NCBI GenBank assembly: GCA_918807975.1
Contig: OU964919.1
Location: 29,705,824 to 29,769,823 of the forward strand
Length of the DNA: 64,000 nt
Direction: 5' to 3'
Source of the DNA: Aplidium turbinatum
Taxonomy: Eukaryota; Chordata; Ascidiacea; Aplousobranchia; Polyclinidae
In this document: piece by piece, positions 33,208 through 45,369 of the stretch
Position numbering within the stretch: the first letter of the stretch is position 1
Layout of the letters: each line of letters starts with the position of its first letter
The notes under the pieces: model-generated
The model's database searches: none
Told to the model about the DNA's origin: nothing
The model's input: the letters and a program-made list of their open reading frames with translations, nothing else
Made by a program: the position numbers and the translations under genes

Positions 33208-34423
33208 TCAGTGGGTGCTCCACAATATCTCAAACAAAAAGGGAATCCTTCCCTTGAATGAACCTCCCCTGACCAAACCTTGCATAAACAATTAACATTA
33301 AGCAATTTGTGGAAGATCCTTTTCATCTAAATTATCCAAGTCACACTCAATCTGTAGAAAATGGAGTTAAACTGACAACAACAGCAACTGGGTGGGTAGC
33401 CAGGCAAAAACGACAAATTGGTGAAGCTGTGGGCACCATAGAAGGATAAAAAAAGGCCATGGGTCGGGAAATAATATCATGTCACCAGACAATCCAATTA
33501 GTAGTGCTTTCATCACTTTGTCTTTTGCCTAACTGTCAGAAAGAAATCATATCACTTCATCGGTCAATTAAAGAAGCATTTTTCATTGATATTATAAAAT
33601 GAATTAATGAAAAAGTTGTTCAAATCTTGAATTAAGGCATGCAAGTGTTTTCTTTTCTGAAAAACAATAAAAATGAATACCAACAACATATCTAGCTAAA
33701 ATAGTACTAATTTTATCATTAATAATGTGCTTTTAGGGAGCTTAATATTGCCAATCGATTGTTGTTTAGTTGTTGCTGCCTGTTTGTACAGTATTTCATG
33801 TTTCATTCAAGGTAGACATGCTGAAATGTGCAAGTTTAGAGAAGTGTTATTTGCTAACTGATGTGTGAAACTATTTAACCTTTGTTGATTTGCTTAAATA
33901 GGATTTTAGCTATTATACTAATTCATTTTCATTGCTTTGTGTTTGCAGTTTTGCGGATAAATAGGCTAATACACGTTTTTTGTGAATTTGGGAAAAGTGC
34001 TGCACATAGGCCTACAAAATGTATTGACAACAGATAGGAACTTGGGTATTCTGCATCTTTTAAAAAAAATTTTGGTTCTAGCTCTAGTGGTTCCAGACTT
34101 GTAGTTGTTTCGTCAATTTTGGGCCCGTCGTCATGGAAACAAGCATTGAAGAGGCGTTAAGACCATTTTTTTTTTCAAAAAATAAATATAGCATTTTGAT
34201 TAGGTACCTAAGCCACAACTTTTGGGAAACTTGCTAAGTAATCCGAAAAAGTTACCAAAATTTGGTACAGCCTAGGGCTCATTTAAAAATGCTGTTGGGG
34301 CAAGGTCTAACCAGGGTCAGATTTCAAAAAAAAAATTGCATTTATTAATATTTTGGGCTAAGGCAAAAATTTATCACCCATGCAAATTGAAATAAAAAAA
34401 TTGCCTCAAAAGGGGCCACCCTA

Positions 34424-35786
34424 CTGACGCAGGCCCGGTCACCGAGATTTGACAGAGTGGAGTTCCCGATTGCTAGGAATTATTCTATCCATTAGGTGCC
34501 ACTGAATAGAGAGCAGTCCTTAACGTGCGTTGCTGAAGCGCACTTACCACTACAGTCATTGCAAACTTTCAAAGAGTTCATAATCACTCTGCAAATGGCG
34601 TTCTACTCATTTTTTTCCACTGTGCAGCAGCACTTACAATGGGGTCAACATCACGGAAGCTCTTGATATTGTTGACAAATTAGGGATCAGCATGTAGTGC
34701 TGGTGTTACAAGCGGGCAGTAAAACCACCAATTAGGCTATTAAAAACAAACATACAAAGTTTATGAGTCTTGTAATTGTTTGAAGTTGGAAATTTGAAAC
34801 AATTTCTGGGAAGATGGACTTGTGCAGCATTATCACATTGTAGCAATAAAATTACTTTCCCATCCTTCTTGCTTCCAATAATAGGCTTCTATCAAATTCA
34901 ACAGTCCCTTGTAATTTCCTCTTGGGTAAGCCTGAGCTTCCTGGGTGATAGCTAAAAAAATAGATAGATAGATAAAAAAAAAACAAAAAAACCTCAAGGT
35001 CTGTTTGATTTGATTGCAATGGCAAAATTCCACAGTTCTTTTAGGTCTGTTTTGCCAAGTGAAGCTAATGCAAGCGAGGCGGCTTGAAAACCGTAATCTT
35101 GAAATCTTTGAAATAGCTCAATCTCAGATGACTTTGACGTTTCAAGTTTGAGCACCTCCCACACAAGGTTGAGAACCTTCCTCGCATAGTTCCTGCAACT
35201 CAGTCAAAAAGTGGTCTGCCAAGCTTGCTTCTATAGAGCAGTAAAAGAAACTCTCCTGCTTCAACTACTTAGCAAACGTCAAAATCATTTGGTCAGCGTT
35301 GAAGTTGAAAGACTATAAAGTCAGTCAGAAGTTGAAATCTTCGCTTCTGCTGCAGCATTTTCCCTTCGTTTTTTTGTCCAATATTAACCCCTAATATGTT
35401 CATAACTACGTACAGCTGTATTTTCTATATCTTTGACCACATCTTTCATTTTTCTGAGCACACCTTTTCCGTTCAATCTGTGAGGTGTTTATTGAGCCAC
35501 AAGTGGTGAATGGTGCAATTCGGCCATTTATACTTCAAAAAACATCAAATCATTATCATCTTCAATAGTTTTTTTTTACTTGGAGTTTTAGTTTTTTTAC
35601 TCACTTCCATCTTTTTTTATCCTCCCTGGCCCAAAATGGTATTATCAGACTGATTTTTGCGTTTAGTTTTTTTATGTTTTTTGCTGTGTGATCTTCTCTC
35701 AAGTTTACGTAGTTTTACATTGCAAAGTGGCACTCCTTTGACTATAGTCCTTGATTTCTCTCATGATGATGAGTAACAGTATGATG
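34424..35786. other. Spacer, no gene recognised
   Basis: The minus strand from about 35330 to 35030 has weakly coding-like composition but no motif that I can name. No terminal repeats were found. Confidence 0.4.
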
Positions 35787-37104
35787 CTCTAGAGCAGGGG
35801 TCTGCAACCTTTTTTCTGACCGCGAGCCAAAGCCAAACTTTAAATGGTCTTGACGGGCTGTAGCCTACTGTACTGATACCAGTTTGGTATATTCAGACTT
35901 GTGCCTTCAAGGCGTTGACGTAATGGCTTCAAAACATCGGTTCTTGTAGTACCGGTAATCCCTTGACAGGAATCAGCTAAACAAATTCTTCAACATGAAA
36001 ATCTTTGTTTACTCCACGGCCCACTCACACATTCTGCCAGCTCAGCTGTAGGCCTATCTGCCGTGTCTGCTTTCATCTATCGCCATTGAGAAGAACTATA
36101 CTTTTGTAATAACTTCTTTGCTAGATTTTACGTTCTCAGATATCTCTTCTTTTCATTGAGTTACGGTTCTTGCTGAAAGACTTAAATCTCAAAAATAGTT
36201 TGTTTTTTTTTCTCTGGACATATGTTTTCAACAACCTCCAATCCTCATAAGCTACATTTTTTTTCAAATTCGCCATCAGTAAAACATCAATCTGTAGAAC
36301 GATTTTTTATATTTTGCCATTAACTGTGCTAGTGTGCTACTTTGTAGCTAGTAAAAAAAAATTTTGATTCATTTCTTTTCCTTTCCTTTGTAACATAGTG
36401 TAGGCATTTTTGTAATTTCGTGTTTTTTTTTTGTTAAAAGCAAAAACTCACTTGTTTTTGAAAGAAAACATAATAAGCTTAAAAAAAATTAGGGTGGCAT
36501 TTTTTCTAAACATTTTTGGCGCACGAAATCCAAGATGGCGTCCAAAATGGAGCACAACAATAATTATGCAATATTTTCGCAAGTATATAGACTACAATTA
36601 CAAATAAAATATCTAAATATATGTTTTCTGAGCCAGAAAATCTAATAGGATCATCGAATTTAAGTTACATATATGACATACATGTGCCAAATTTTAAAAT
36701 ATTATTCAAAATCCCCCCCGCGCACCCGAAACGTATACTAAGCTACCTACGTAATTTTGTAGATTTACACCAAGGACTGTATTAACTTAAATGCGTGCGT
36801 TTTTCACAAAGAATACGTATTACGTTACTAGAAAGCCAATGAACTGATCTAAATAGGTCTACAATGAAACTTGAATTAATGTTCGATCCTTTAAGTCGTA
36901 TTACACGCAAAAGATGTAAGAAGTCTTAGGCCTTCTGATTAAATGGCAGTTATCGTTAACAACCGACATCTAAGGAATTTATCATGTTTATTGAATGTCA
37001 AAGAAAGCAATTCATCTTCAAATTTTCAGTCTTCATTTATCACTGGTTGGATAGTTTTGTTTTTACAGCTGAGACTACAGCCACAGACTTCTGTACTTGG
37101 AATA

Positions 37105-38680
37105 TCAACGATCTGGCGTGAAGTGACTTGAACCTGCATCAAACGTCCAACCAAATGCAGTTGGTGCTGGAAGGGAGGGATGGGCTTTGCAAACTTTTCT
37201 CCAAATCATGCATACATAATGAGCCCGGCGAATGTGCAAATCTAGTGAACCAGCAGTTGGTGGGAGGTTTTCTCCTTTGTCTGCACGATTGGAGAAGAGG
37301 AACCAACGTAGGTCATTCACTTTCGTGTACATTTTGGATCGATACAAAATACAGACAAAGCGTTCCACCTGCGAGCATACATCAGCAGGAAGATCAGTGT
37401 CATTCTCGAGCATTGCTAGTGCATCCAAGCTCTCATCACAAGACATAAATGCCTTGAAGCATAAGTCTTTGGTTCTGCCAGCAAATCTCCCAGTCATATC
37501 GGAACCAGTCAGAGCATAAAAACTTAGAAGTGCAGAAGCACGCTTTGGTCCTAAGTTGTTGTATATGTTTTGCACACAAATGTCCCTCTTTAATTTGCCC
37601 TTTCCCGTAAGGAAAGTTTTAGACCCGGGTAAGTGTGGACTGTGGATACATGTAGATGAGCAAAAACAAGATGTCTGAGTCTGGGGAACTGACAACCAGT
37701 TCTGTTTCATTGGGAACAGTTAGAGGGTGCAGAACAATCAAAGTGTCTGCCTCTTCTTGGCTGTGAGTCAGGAGCGAGTCTGGAATATTAACATTGCCCT
37801 TGGTTTGTGTTTCCAATGTCACCAGTATTTTTTTCTGTCTGTTGTTGGAGCTCTTGCTGTGATGTACAACCTTTTCAGCTAAATACTCGGTCAGTTCTCC
37901 TTTGGTGCGGATATCTGAGAGAAAGTCCTTCAGGGAAATATTCTGGGTTAAAGTGTTGTCTTTCACGTGGTAATATGTTGACTTTCCCTTAGTCCTCTTT
38001 GTCCGCATCTGTTGCTTGAGTGATGTTTCGATGTACCGGTCAAACACCAACCTGATCTCGTCATACTGTGTGTGTAGTGTGTACTCATGTTACAAATTAT
38101 CTAAAGAAAGGCTCCGGCAAAGTCTTGGCATGTTTTCATTTGTTCCGTTTTGGTAACTGCGTTTACCATAGCCCTCCTATCAATGATGACCCCTCGGTGA
38201 GTTGTCAGTTCATCTGGTGGGTCCACAGTGGTATATTCAACTGCTGTGTCTGTCGTCTTCTTCTTGATATTACAATGAAACGCTGCAACAGTCCTCGCTC
38301 TTCTTTAATTTTGATTACTTTGTCTCCCATGCTGATTTTTGCAATTGCATTGGCACTTTTGAATGTAGACAGTTTCTTTCTGGTCATTTTGTCCCACACG
38401 GAAAGTTTTCCTTCTACAAGACTTTCACTCGTTCAATGAAGAAACCTTCGAAAATCTGTTGCCCAATCTCATCACGCTGAAGAATGTCGTTGGTAGCAGT
38501 TTCATTCATAACTGCTTTGATGAGCAAATTGTAAATTTCATCTTCGTCAGAGGATTGAAATGGGTTTCCATGCTCGTGAAATACTACGCTGAGTTTGATA
38601 GCATTTTGCATTATTCCGGAGAGTTTTCCTCCTGTGAGCTCATGGTGTTGCGTTCTCTTTGCCTTGCTACCAGCTCCCCC
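37105..38680 (-). pseudogene. FEN1/XPG-like (PIN-fold) nuclease gene, transposon-associated
   Basis: Minus-strand reading, N to C: a basic WDKMTRKKLSTFKSANA block and GDKVIKIKEERGLLQR (38400-38270); VIIDRRAMVNAV (38187-38160); LVFDRYIETSLKQQMRTKR (38050-37990); SDIRTKGELTEYLAEKV; THSQEEADTLIVLH; VVSSPDSDILFLLIYMYP (37690-37640); then YNNLGPKRASALLSF, ALTGSDMTGRFAGRT and a C-terminus ending FGWTFDAGSSHF. These fit FEN1 motif by motif: D in IIDRR, D in VFDRY followed by Lys and Arg, E-E-A-D, S-x-D-S-D and T-G-S-D. A flap-type or structure-specific nuclease is inferred. Stops or frame changes occur near 38400, 38100 and 37640. The N-terminus is lost to the LINE at 38683. Confidence 0.75.
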
Positions 38681-38682
38681 GT

Positions 38683-40165
38683 GAACAAGCTGGTTTCCGA
38701 CACAGACGATCAACCGTAGATCAGGTCACACTTATGACCCAAGGCATTGAGGACAGCTTCTCGGCTAAGAAGAAGGCTGGCGCCGTGTTTGTTGATCTCA
38801 CGGCTGCCTATGATACCGTATGGCATAGCGGCCTTGCCTGCTAGTTACTCCGTCTGCTCCCTGACAGACACATGGTCCATATGATGATGGAACTTGTGCG
38901 AAAACGCAGTTTTACCCTCACGACCGGTAGCGGTCGTCAAAGCAGACTACGCCGACTTAAAAGCAGTGTCCCACAGGGCTCAGTCTTGGCTCCTCTCCTG
39001 TTCAACATATACACCTACGACTTGCCCCCCACCATCTCCAGGAAATATGCTTACGCAGACGACCTGGCACTCCTGCACTCAGCAGGAAACTGGCAGTCAG
39101 TGGAGAGGAACCTCAGCCAAGACATGCAAACACTATCAGCATACCTCCAGAAATGGAAGCTACAGCTCAGCAAGTCAAAGACAGTGTTGGCGGCCTTCCA
39201 CCTGAACAATTGGGAGGCACTGCGTGAGATAAACATCAACATTGATGGGGAACGCCTGCCCTACTGTACCGAACCTACATACCTCGGCATATCCCTGGAC
39301 AGGTCACTCACGTACCGCCGACACTTGAAGTCACTGCGCAAAAAACTATCTACACAAGTACACGTGTCGCACTTTTGAGGCGACTGGCGGGTTCCAGCTG
39401 GGGAGCTGGTGCTAAAACTCTTCGTACAGCTACCTTAGCCCTTGTTCATTCCACCGCTGAGTACTGCGCGCTGGTCTGGTGTCGTAGTTTTCACACCCAC
39501 CAGATTGATACCGCCATCAACGACGCACTGCATACTGTGACTGGATGCCTGCGTCCCATTCCAACGGACTGCCTACCCATCCTAGCAGGCATCCAACCCG
39601 CTGAGCTATGCCGTAAAGAAGCCACGATTTCTCTCGCTCGCCGCGCTTTGGACCCCGACCATCTCCTCCATGCAACATTCAAGCGACCACCACCTATAAA
39701 GCAGCGGCTGAAATCAAGACGCCCCTTTGTGCCTGCCGCACAACAACTCCTTAAGAACGCAGAAGAACTTGGTTTAAGTGCGGCACACTGGACGAACCAC
39801 ATGTGGAACACGGAGTGGCAAAATCACACCTCCACGCTCCGTGACTTCATACCCGACGCCGATCCCTGTTCACCAGGGATATCCCTCGCAAGGCTTGCGT
39901 GGGTCAGGCTTAACCGCCTGTGAACTGGCGTCGGCCGCTTTCGTTCGGACATGCACAAGTGGGGCCTGGCTCGTTCATCAGAATGCGAGTGTGGTGCCAC
40001 GGAACAGGCCGCAGACCATGTCATCCCCCACTGCCTAACCCACCGGCCTCCACACAGTGCGCATGGTCTGAGGGTCCTGGACGACGAGACTGCTGAGTGG
40101 CTGAAGATTTCCTGCCCTCCAATCTAGCCTGGAAAGATCGCTCATACGCCATCATCATCATCAGG
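38683..40165 (+). mobile_element. CR1/L2-like LINE, 5'-truncated
   Basis: It starts inside the RT domain: REQAGFRHRRSTVDQVTL, AVFVDLTAAYDTVW, SVPQGSVLAPLLFNIYTYDL and KYAYADDLALLHS (the Y-A-D-D catalytic site, about 39045-39065). Next come EPTYLGISLDRSLTYRRHL and, after a frame change near 39375, RRLAGSSWGAG to LARLAWVRL. A stop at 39921 precedes the C-terminal knuckle HKWGLARSSECECGATEQAA. It ends in CAT repeats (40149-40163). The frames are otherwise long, so this copy is fairly young. It belongs to the family of 58193-62111. Confidence 0.88.
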
Positions 40166-40486
40166 CATGCATGATTTACATGATCATGGGCAATAGTGGT
40201 TTATTTGTGTATCACATGTGATCATTAGACACTCTGGCTACGGGAGCAGGTCTTTTAGGCGCAGACAGTTAGGCGCCGGTCAAATAGGTGCGCACTAGGG
40301 TGATGACTAAAAAAAAATTTTTTTGATTGCTATGGGAATTGATGAACTTATTTATGTGTACCAAGAATGTGAATTTTTTTTTTGAAAATTTTCAAAAACC
40401 TCCCCCACCAATTGATATTTCTGACGTCACTTGGGTACATTTTTCTCCATTTTTATTCCTCATACATTGTTTAAACTTGTTACAGA

Positions 40487-41440
40487 CTCCTCACCAGGGT
40501 TATTGGTATTTTACTCGACCCAAAAAAACCCGGGTGGGTTTTTTTGATAAAACCCACTTAAAAAAACCCAAAAAAAAAACATAAAAAACCCAGAGCATCA
40601 CATGTGTCACATCAGTTTTTATCAGTTTTTATCACATCAGTTTTTATTAGAAAATCACATCAGTTTTTATTAGAAAATTAAAAAATGAACAAAAACACTA
40701 CAAGGCACTTAAAACAAACTTTAAATTAGGACTTAAGGATGTGATTGTGAAGTAAATTTTTTTGTGTACAGTACACAAAAATCAAGTAATGTCACTGTGT
40801 GTATACCGTACTACACTAAAACTCATCTATGCAAGAAGGCCTTATAGTTAATCTGGTGAAAGTACTACTCTACTGTAGTCTGTACCGTATATATGATGTG
40901 AAATGCAATTTAGGAGGCTATTTACCAATTACAGATTCTGGATTCTAACGCATGGCTGTTTCAGAGCATTTGCCTAAATGGCCATTGGCCACGCAATTGC
41001 TCATCCATTACTAAATATAATATATATATATATATAAATGATAAAAAATATTTAAACATAATTGCATAAATGCTCCTTGCCTTCAAATCTAAAGCAAATG
41101 ATGCAATAATGTGATTTCTACCACGGCAGCATCAACTTGGTATAGAAATCAGTGGATGATGCAACATCCAACTTGATCTTGAAATTAATGGATGATGCAA
41201 TTCAAGCAACAACAGCCCTAGTGCATTATTTTATTGAGTTATGCAAGCATGTACTGTGAGTGCAAGGTACTTCATTCGTAAAAAGTAGTTTTGAGGTGAA
41301 ATAAGCATGAATCTACCTTTTTTTGCATCTTTTTTAAAACAAAACAATAAAACCCAAAAAAACCCGGGTTTTTTTAATAAAACCCGGGCGGGTTGGGCTT
41401 TTTTTAAAAAACCCGGGTTTTTCTCAACCCTACTCCTCAC
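40487..41440. mobile_element. hAT MITE, 8-bp TSD CTCCTCAC
   Basis: The element spans 40495-41432, beginning CAGGGTTATTGG and ending CTCAACCCTA. The TSD CTCCTCAC is perfect. Both ends hold AACCCGGGTTTTTT-type units facing one another. It has a (TA)n run at 41018-41036 and no gene. Confidence 0.85.
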
Positions 41441-42204
41441 CATACTAAAAAGGTGGCCCACAGTATGGTGAAGATTTAAAAAAAAAAATTGTCGAAAAAA
41501 GTCAAGGGGGTTCTGTGATTTTACCTTTTTTGTCATTATTTTTCGCAACAGCGTCTTTAGCGGAAATTTTTTAATTAGTGCAGCTTCAAGAATTTTTAAG
41601 CGATTTCGGTAAATTTTTTTGTCAATAAGCTCATTTTGAATGCTAAGGAAGTTTATCGTCACTTTATTTTGATATATTTTTGTCACTAGAGGGCACTAGT
41701 GCTTTATATCTGAACTGATAGCCTATAAAGCTAGACCAGACAAGAGTTTTTAATAGCATTGGAAGTTGCTAATAATTTAAAAGAATAATTGAAATCATTT
41801 GATCTATTAATTATTAGCAGCTTGTTGTTCTGTGGCCTACATAAAATCTTGAAAGTGTAGCCTAGTCTATTTAATGGGCCTATATCATGCAATTTATCAT
41901 GCAATTGAATTCAAGTTAGCCTAGTTATCGGGTTAGTTTTTTAGTTACCGGTATTGGGTTTTGGAGTTGGGGGTTGGGGAGGAGTTGGAGTCTGGGGAGG
42001 AGTTTCAGGTGGTTTGCCTCCAAAGAGAAACAAATGAGGTCAAACTTGGAATACTAAAGTGCAAAAGTGGATCTGCTCAAGATATTTATAATGAATTGGA
42101 ACGAATTTTGAATGAATAGGAAGCCTGGTCCAGTGGTCCAGTATCAAAACGATTATTTGTGACACAACCGCTGTGAATAATGGTCGACTAAATGGTATAG
42201 GCTA

Positions 42205-43259
42205 GTGGTGAAATTACAAACAAAAATGGTTGAGATGGGACAAAAATGGTTGAGATGGATGGATGGATCGACCACAATATATTGGTTGTCAACACCATAT
42301 ACTGGAAAGAGTTCTGAAGCATGTCTTGGATTTCTTTGTCAGCAAACATTCCACCAAACCAACTCGAGTTACAAGTTTATTGATGATATCTCCGAAAGAT
42401 ATGAAGAATTGCAGAGATGTTGCAGTGGAGAAGTTTGTGTCAACATCAATGAAAATCCTGGTTGGAGAGATGACTTCAAATTCTTATATGAGCTGTGTCG
42501 TTTTTTTCAATTTTATAAGGTGAGTTAAATGTTGAACATGCTGTGCTGTAAGATTACTAAAGGAAGGCTACATCTTCTAATAAATCAATTTAAAATTCAT
42601 AATTTTACAGTTGCATCATGTTTTTCCTCAAATAAAATGGAGAAAACTACCTTCTTTGCACAATGCTAGATGGAATTCACGAGCAATTTATACTTTAATT
42701 GCATACTTCTTGATCCCGCAATGGAGAGGAAAATTAGAAATCCCATGTCACTTTATTGCTAATGGATAGCAAGAGCAATGGTTTTCTGACCAAAGATACT
42801 CAGAGGAGGCATACCCAAAATTGTTATTGCCTGTTGAAGGAATCAAAGTGAGTAAAACTAGTGTTTAACCATATAGTGAACCGTGATATTTTGAAGTAAC
42901 TTTATGGTACCGGTACTATTTATATCATAAAAGCATCATCCTCATCAAATTTGTACTCTTGAATAGCCAAAACAATTGTTTATGAAATAGTTCAAGGTTA
43001 TACCGGACTATTTCATAAACAAACATTGTTACCAACAATACCAACAGTAAATTAGGCTTTAACAAATATGTTTTATGTTAAGTGTGACGGTGCACTGAAA
43101 TGCTTGAAAACACATTGGAACCAGGATTGCTCTGTTCTCGACATCCCTCGCTCGAATGTGATTGCTGAAAGAGCTGTTAAGCTGATGGAAAAACTCCATA
43201 AGAAGTGCACCAAAGAAAAATATTTGAGTGTGAAATTTGTTGCATGCAACAAATTGTGA
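42205..43259 (+). pseudogene. Element B transposase fragments
   Basis: Visible blocks: GCQHHILERVLKHVLDFFVS (about 42285-42345, the C-x-H-H motif), a frame change, then SYKFIDDISERYEELQRCC to FFQFYK. An intron with GTGAGT (42520) and TTTTACAG (ending 42610) leads to LHHVFPQIKWRKLPSLHNAR, W, and IPQWRGKLEIPCHFIANG followed by a stop. A second GTGAGT donor is at 42848. The last exon gives CDGALKCLKTHWNQD and IPRSNVIAERAVKLMEKL, the candidate terminal Glu. The part bearing the first Asp is missing or unreadable. It is closest to 54365-56509. Confidence 0.75.
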
Positions 43260-44435
43260 AGCTGTTAAGGACAAAGTATTGTGTGTATTAATACTTTGTG
43301 CACCTGTACTGCATCTAAATGATTTTGTCACAATAATACAATTTGCCATTCATATTACTAAGTAACTGATTGTGAGTCATGTGTAGTACATTAGAAAATA
43401 AATAGAGTAATTTTTACTGATTATATTGAAACATTGCAAAAGAACATGGAAATATACGATAAATTTGGGTATCATGCAGTCGATTTGAGGATTTTGCAAG
43501 TTTTACACTAAAAAACAAATACTGCCTTTTAGTGGTAGAAATGTAACAACCTACAAACTACCAAGTCACCCAGTATCAAAAATAAATCATCTGACAAAAA
43601 AATTTGTCGAAATCGCTTGAAGTTACACTAATTGAAAATTTTCCGCTAGAGGCGCTGTTGCGAAAAATAATGACAGAAAGGGTAAAATCTCTGGACCCCC
43701 TTGACTTTTTTAGACAATTTTTTTTATATCTGCACCATACTGTGCGCCACCTTTTTAGTATGGTAAGGAGTCTGTAACAAGTTTAAACAATGTATGAGGA
43801 GTAAAAAAGGAGAAAAATGTCCTCAGGTGACGTCAGAAATATCAATTGGTGGGAGAGGTTTTTGAAAAATTTTCAAAAAAAAATTTCACATTCTTGGTAC
43901 ACAAAGAAAAGTTCATCGTTTCCCATAGCAGGCGTTTTCGATTTCCTCAAAAAAAAAATTTAGTCATTACCCTAGTGCGCACACTGTGGCGTCTGGATAT
44001 TTAGTAGGCTGGCCCCTTTTTGGGTGATTTTGGAAATTGATTAGGCCTGAGTGTTAAATTTTTGTTTTGACCCAAAAAAATGAGATTCCCAAAATTTTTT
44101 TGGATTTGAACCATGTCTAGACCCTGCCCCGGGCCCCGGTCCGTCTCGCCAGTTGACGAAATTTAAAACAGCCGTAACTTTTACAATATTCATGTTAATA
44201 ATGTCATGTAAGTACTCATTTTCATTGGTTTTTTATGGAGAACAAGAATCTAAAGGTTTTTGATACATGTGGCATGATTTAGAAATCTTGTTTTTTGTAA
44301 TTATTTGAAAAATTACTGTTATTACGCTTACTAGCCTCATTTTGCATAGCAATGTCTGAAGCAACTGCCTTTGTGTTTACTGTATTTATTCTCTTGATTT
44401 CAGCATAGTATTGTAACGTTTGTCAAATTTTTAAT

Positions 44436-45239
44436 ATGGATGAGAGAAAAAGAAGAAAAATTGCAAAAGATCCGCTTGATATTGGTACGTACCAACCCAT
44501 GAGTCAGTCAATGCTTCCGCTAAAGCTAGATGTCCTGAGGCATTATCTGTATCTGCGAAATATTAAGTACACAAATGATGTAGGACAAACTGTGCTCTAC
44601 AATGAAGTTTATGACTGCATTTGCAAAATCTACACAGCTGCATCCATTCCAGTAACAAAAAGTAAGACCAGAATAATAGCCGAAACGCAAGAACTAGAAA
44701 AAATGAGGAAGGAAGTTAACAAAAGAAAGAATCCCAAACGAATTCTTGACTTCACAGATCATCTAAGTTTGATTTTCTCTGTTCTTAAAAGTACAACTGA
44801 TGTACCAATACCAGAGAGAGAATTTTACAATGACCAGTGCACTGACAGGAAAATGATGAATTCCTTCTCTGTTGACAAACAACAAACTGCTAAATATCAG
44901 CGTAAACTCAGAAATCAATTCCAGCTGACCAGCCTTCAACCGGAACCATCAACGTTGGAATGCCACGAAGAGAGCAGCTCTTGTCAAGGAAGCGGATCTG
45001 AAAAGAGCAGTGCAAGTAGCTCCCAACTATGGGAAGAAGAAACTTATCAGGAACACCAGTCAGCTTCTAGCTCTTCATACTTCACACAATCACTGCCAAA
45101 TACAGCTGTTGTTGCAGCGCAGATCAATGTTGGTGAAGAGCAGGTAGCCAAAATTTTAACTGCTTATAACCAAGACATTGGTTACCAAGCAGTGGTAACG
45201 AGAAACAAAGTTTGTGGTCAGAGGGAAAAAGCACGGTGA
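44436..45239 (+). pseudogene. Element E transposase, N-terminal open frame
   Basis: The 267-codon frame starts at ATG 44436, preceded by an A/T-rich leader with a possible acceptor TTTCAG at about 44403. The N-terminus is basic (MDERKRRKIAKDPLDIG), followed by LRHYLYLRNIKYTNDV, which looks like a small helical DNA-binding region, a lysine-rich KKSKTR/NKRKNPKR part, and a Ser/Glu-rich tail. The end TRNKVCGQREKAR is close to the position where element A has KACVIDRSKLQRER, so the rest of the protein continues downstream. Confidence 0.7.
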
Positions 45240-45369
45240 CAAAAGATAAGTGAAATGACTGCATATGGTATGTTTGGTATGGTGATAAGCTAGTTTTTAA
45301 CTTTGTGAATGAGATTTTGAGCTATGGTAACAAAATTAACAGCTATTTAACACTCCATATATCAAACAG

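Larger units (their letters stand above)
31600..34423 (+). mobile_element. TAGG-type transposon, left-truncated (element F)
   Basis: The right end GGGGCCACCCTA at 34412-34423 and its subterminal blocks (GGGGCAAGGTCTAAC, CAAAAATTTATCACCCA) align with the right terminal repeat of 44005-47615. The gene runs on the plus strand: the frame near 31740 gives QQNCFFAHPKNVLLAML. After the hAT at 31984-33199, LNYPSHTQSVENGVKLT follows. The left end was not found. A 185-bp inverted copy of its C-terminal end is at 27340-27560. Confidence 0.75.
40288..43982 (+). mobile_element. TIR transposon, TAGGGTGATGACTAAAA termini (element B)
   Basis: The element spans 40296-43974. It begins TAGGGTGATGACTAAAA and ends TTTAGTCATTACCCTA, with inverted repeats of about 400 bp once the hAT MITE at 40495-41432 is discounted. 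The TSD GTGCGCAC is perfect at 40288-40295 and 43975-43982. It carries a decayed plus-strand transposase. It lies 30 bp from the next element, in the arm of the fold-back P. Confidence 0.92.

Noticed and set aside
26655-34423. TAGGGTGGC block at 26655 as the left end of element F
   Set aside because: Beyond the first nine bases it does not match the inverted repeat expected from the right end at 34423.
34833-35033. 66-codon frame with a hydrophobic stretch, possible small membrane protein
   Set aside because: It arises from an A/T-rich stretch with ATAG repeats; it has no start context, homology or splice support.
39491-39811. 106-codon minus-strand frame
   Set aside because: It is an antisense shadow of the LINE reverse transcriptase frame at 39375-39923.
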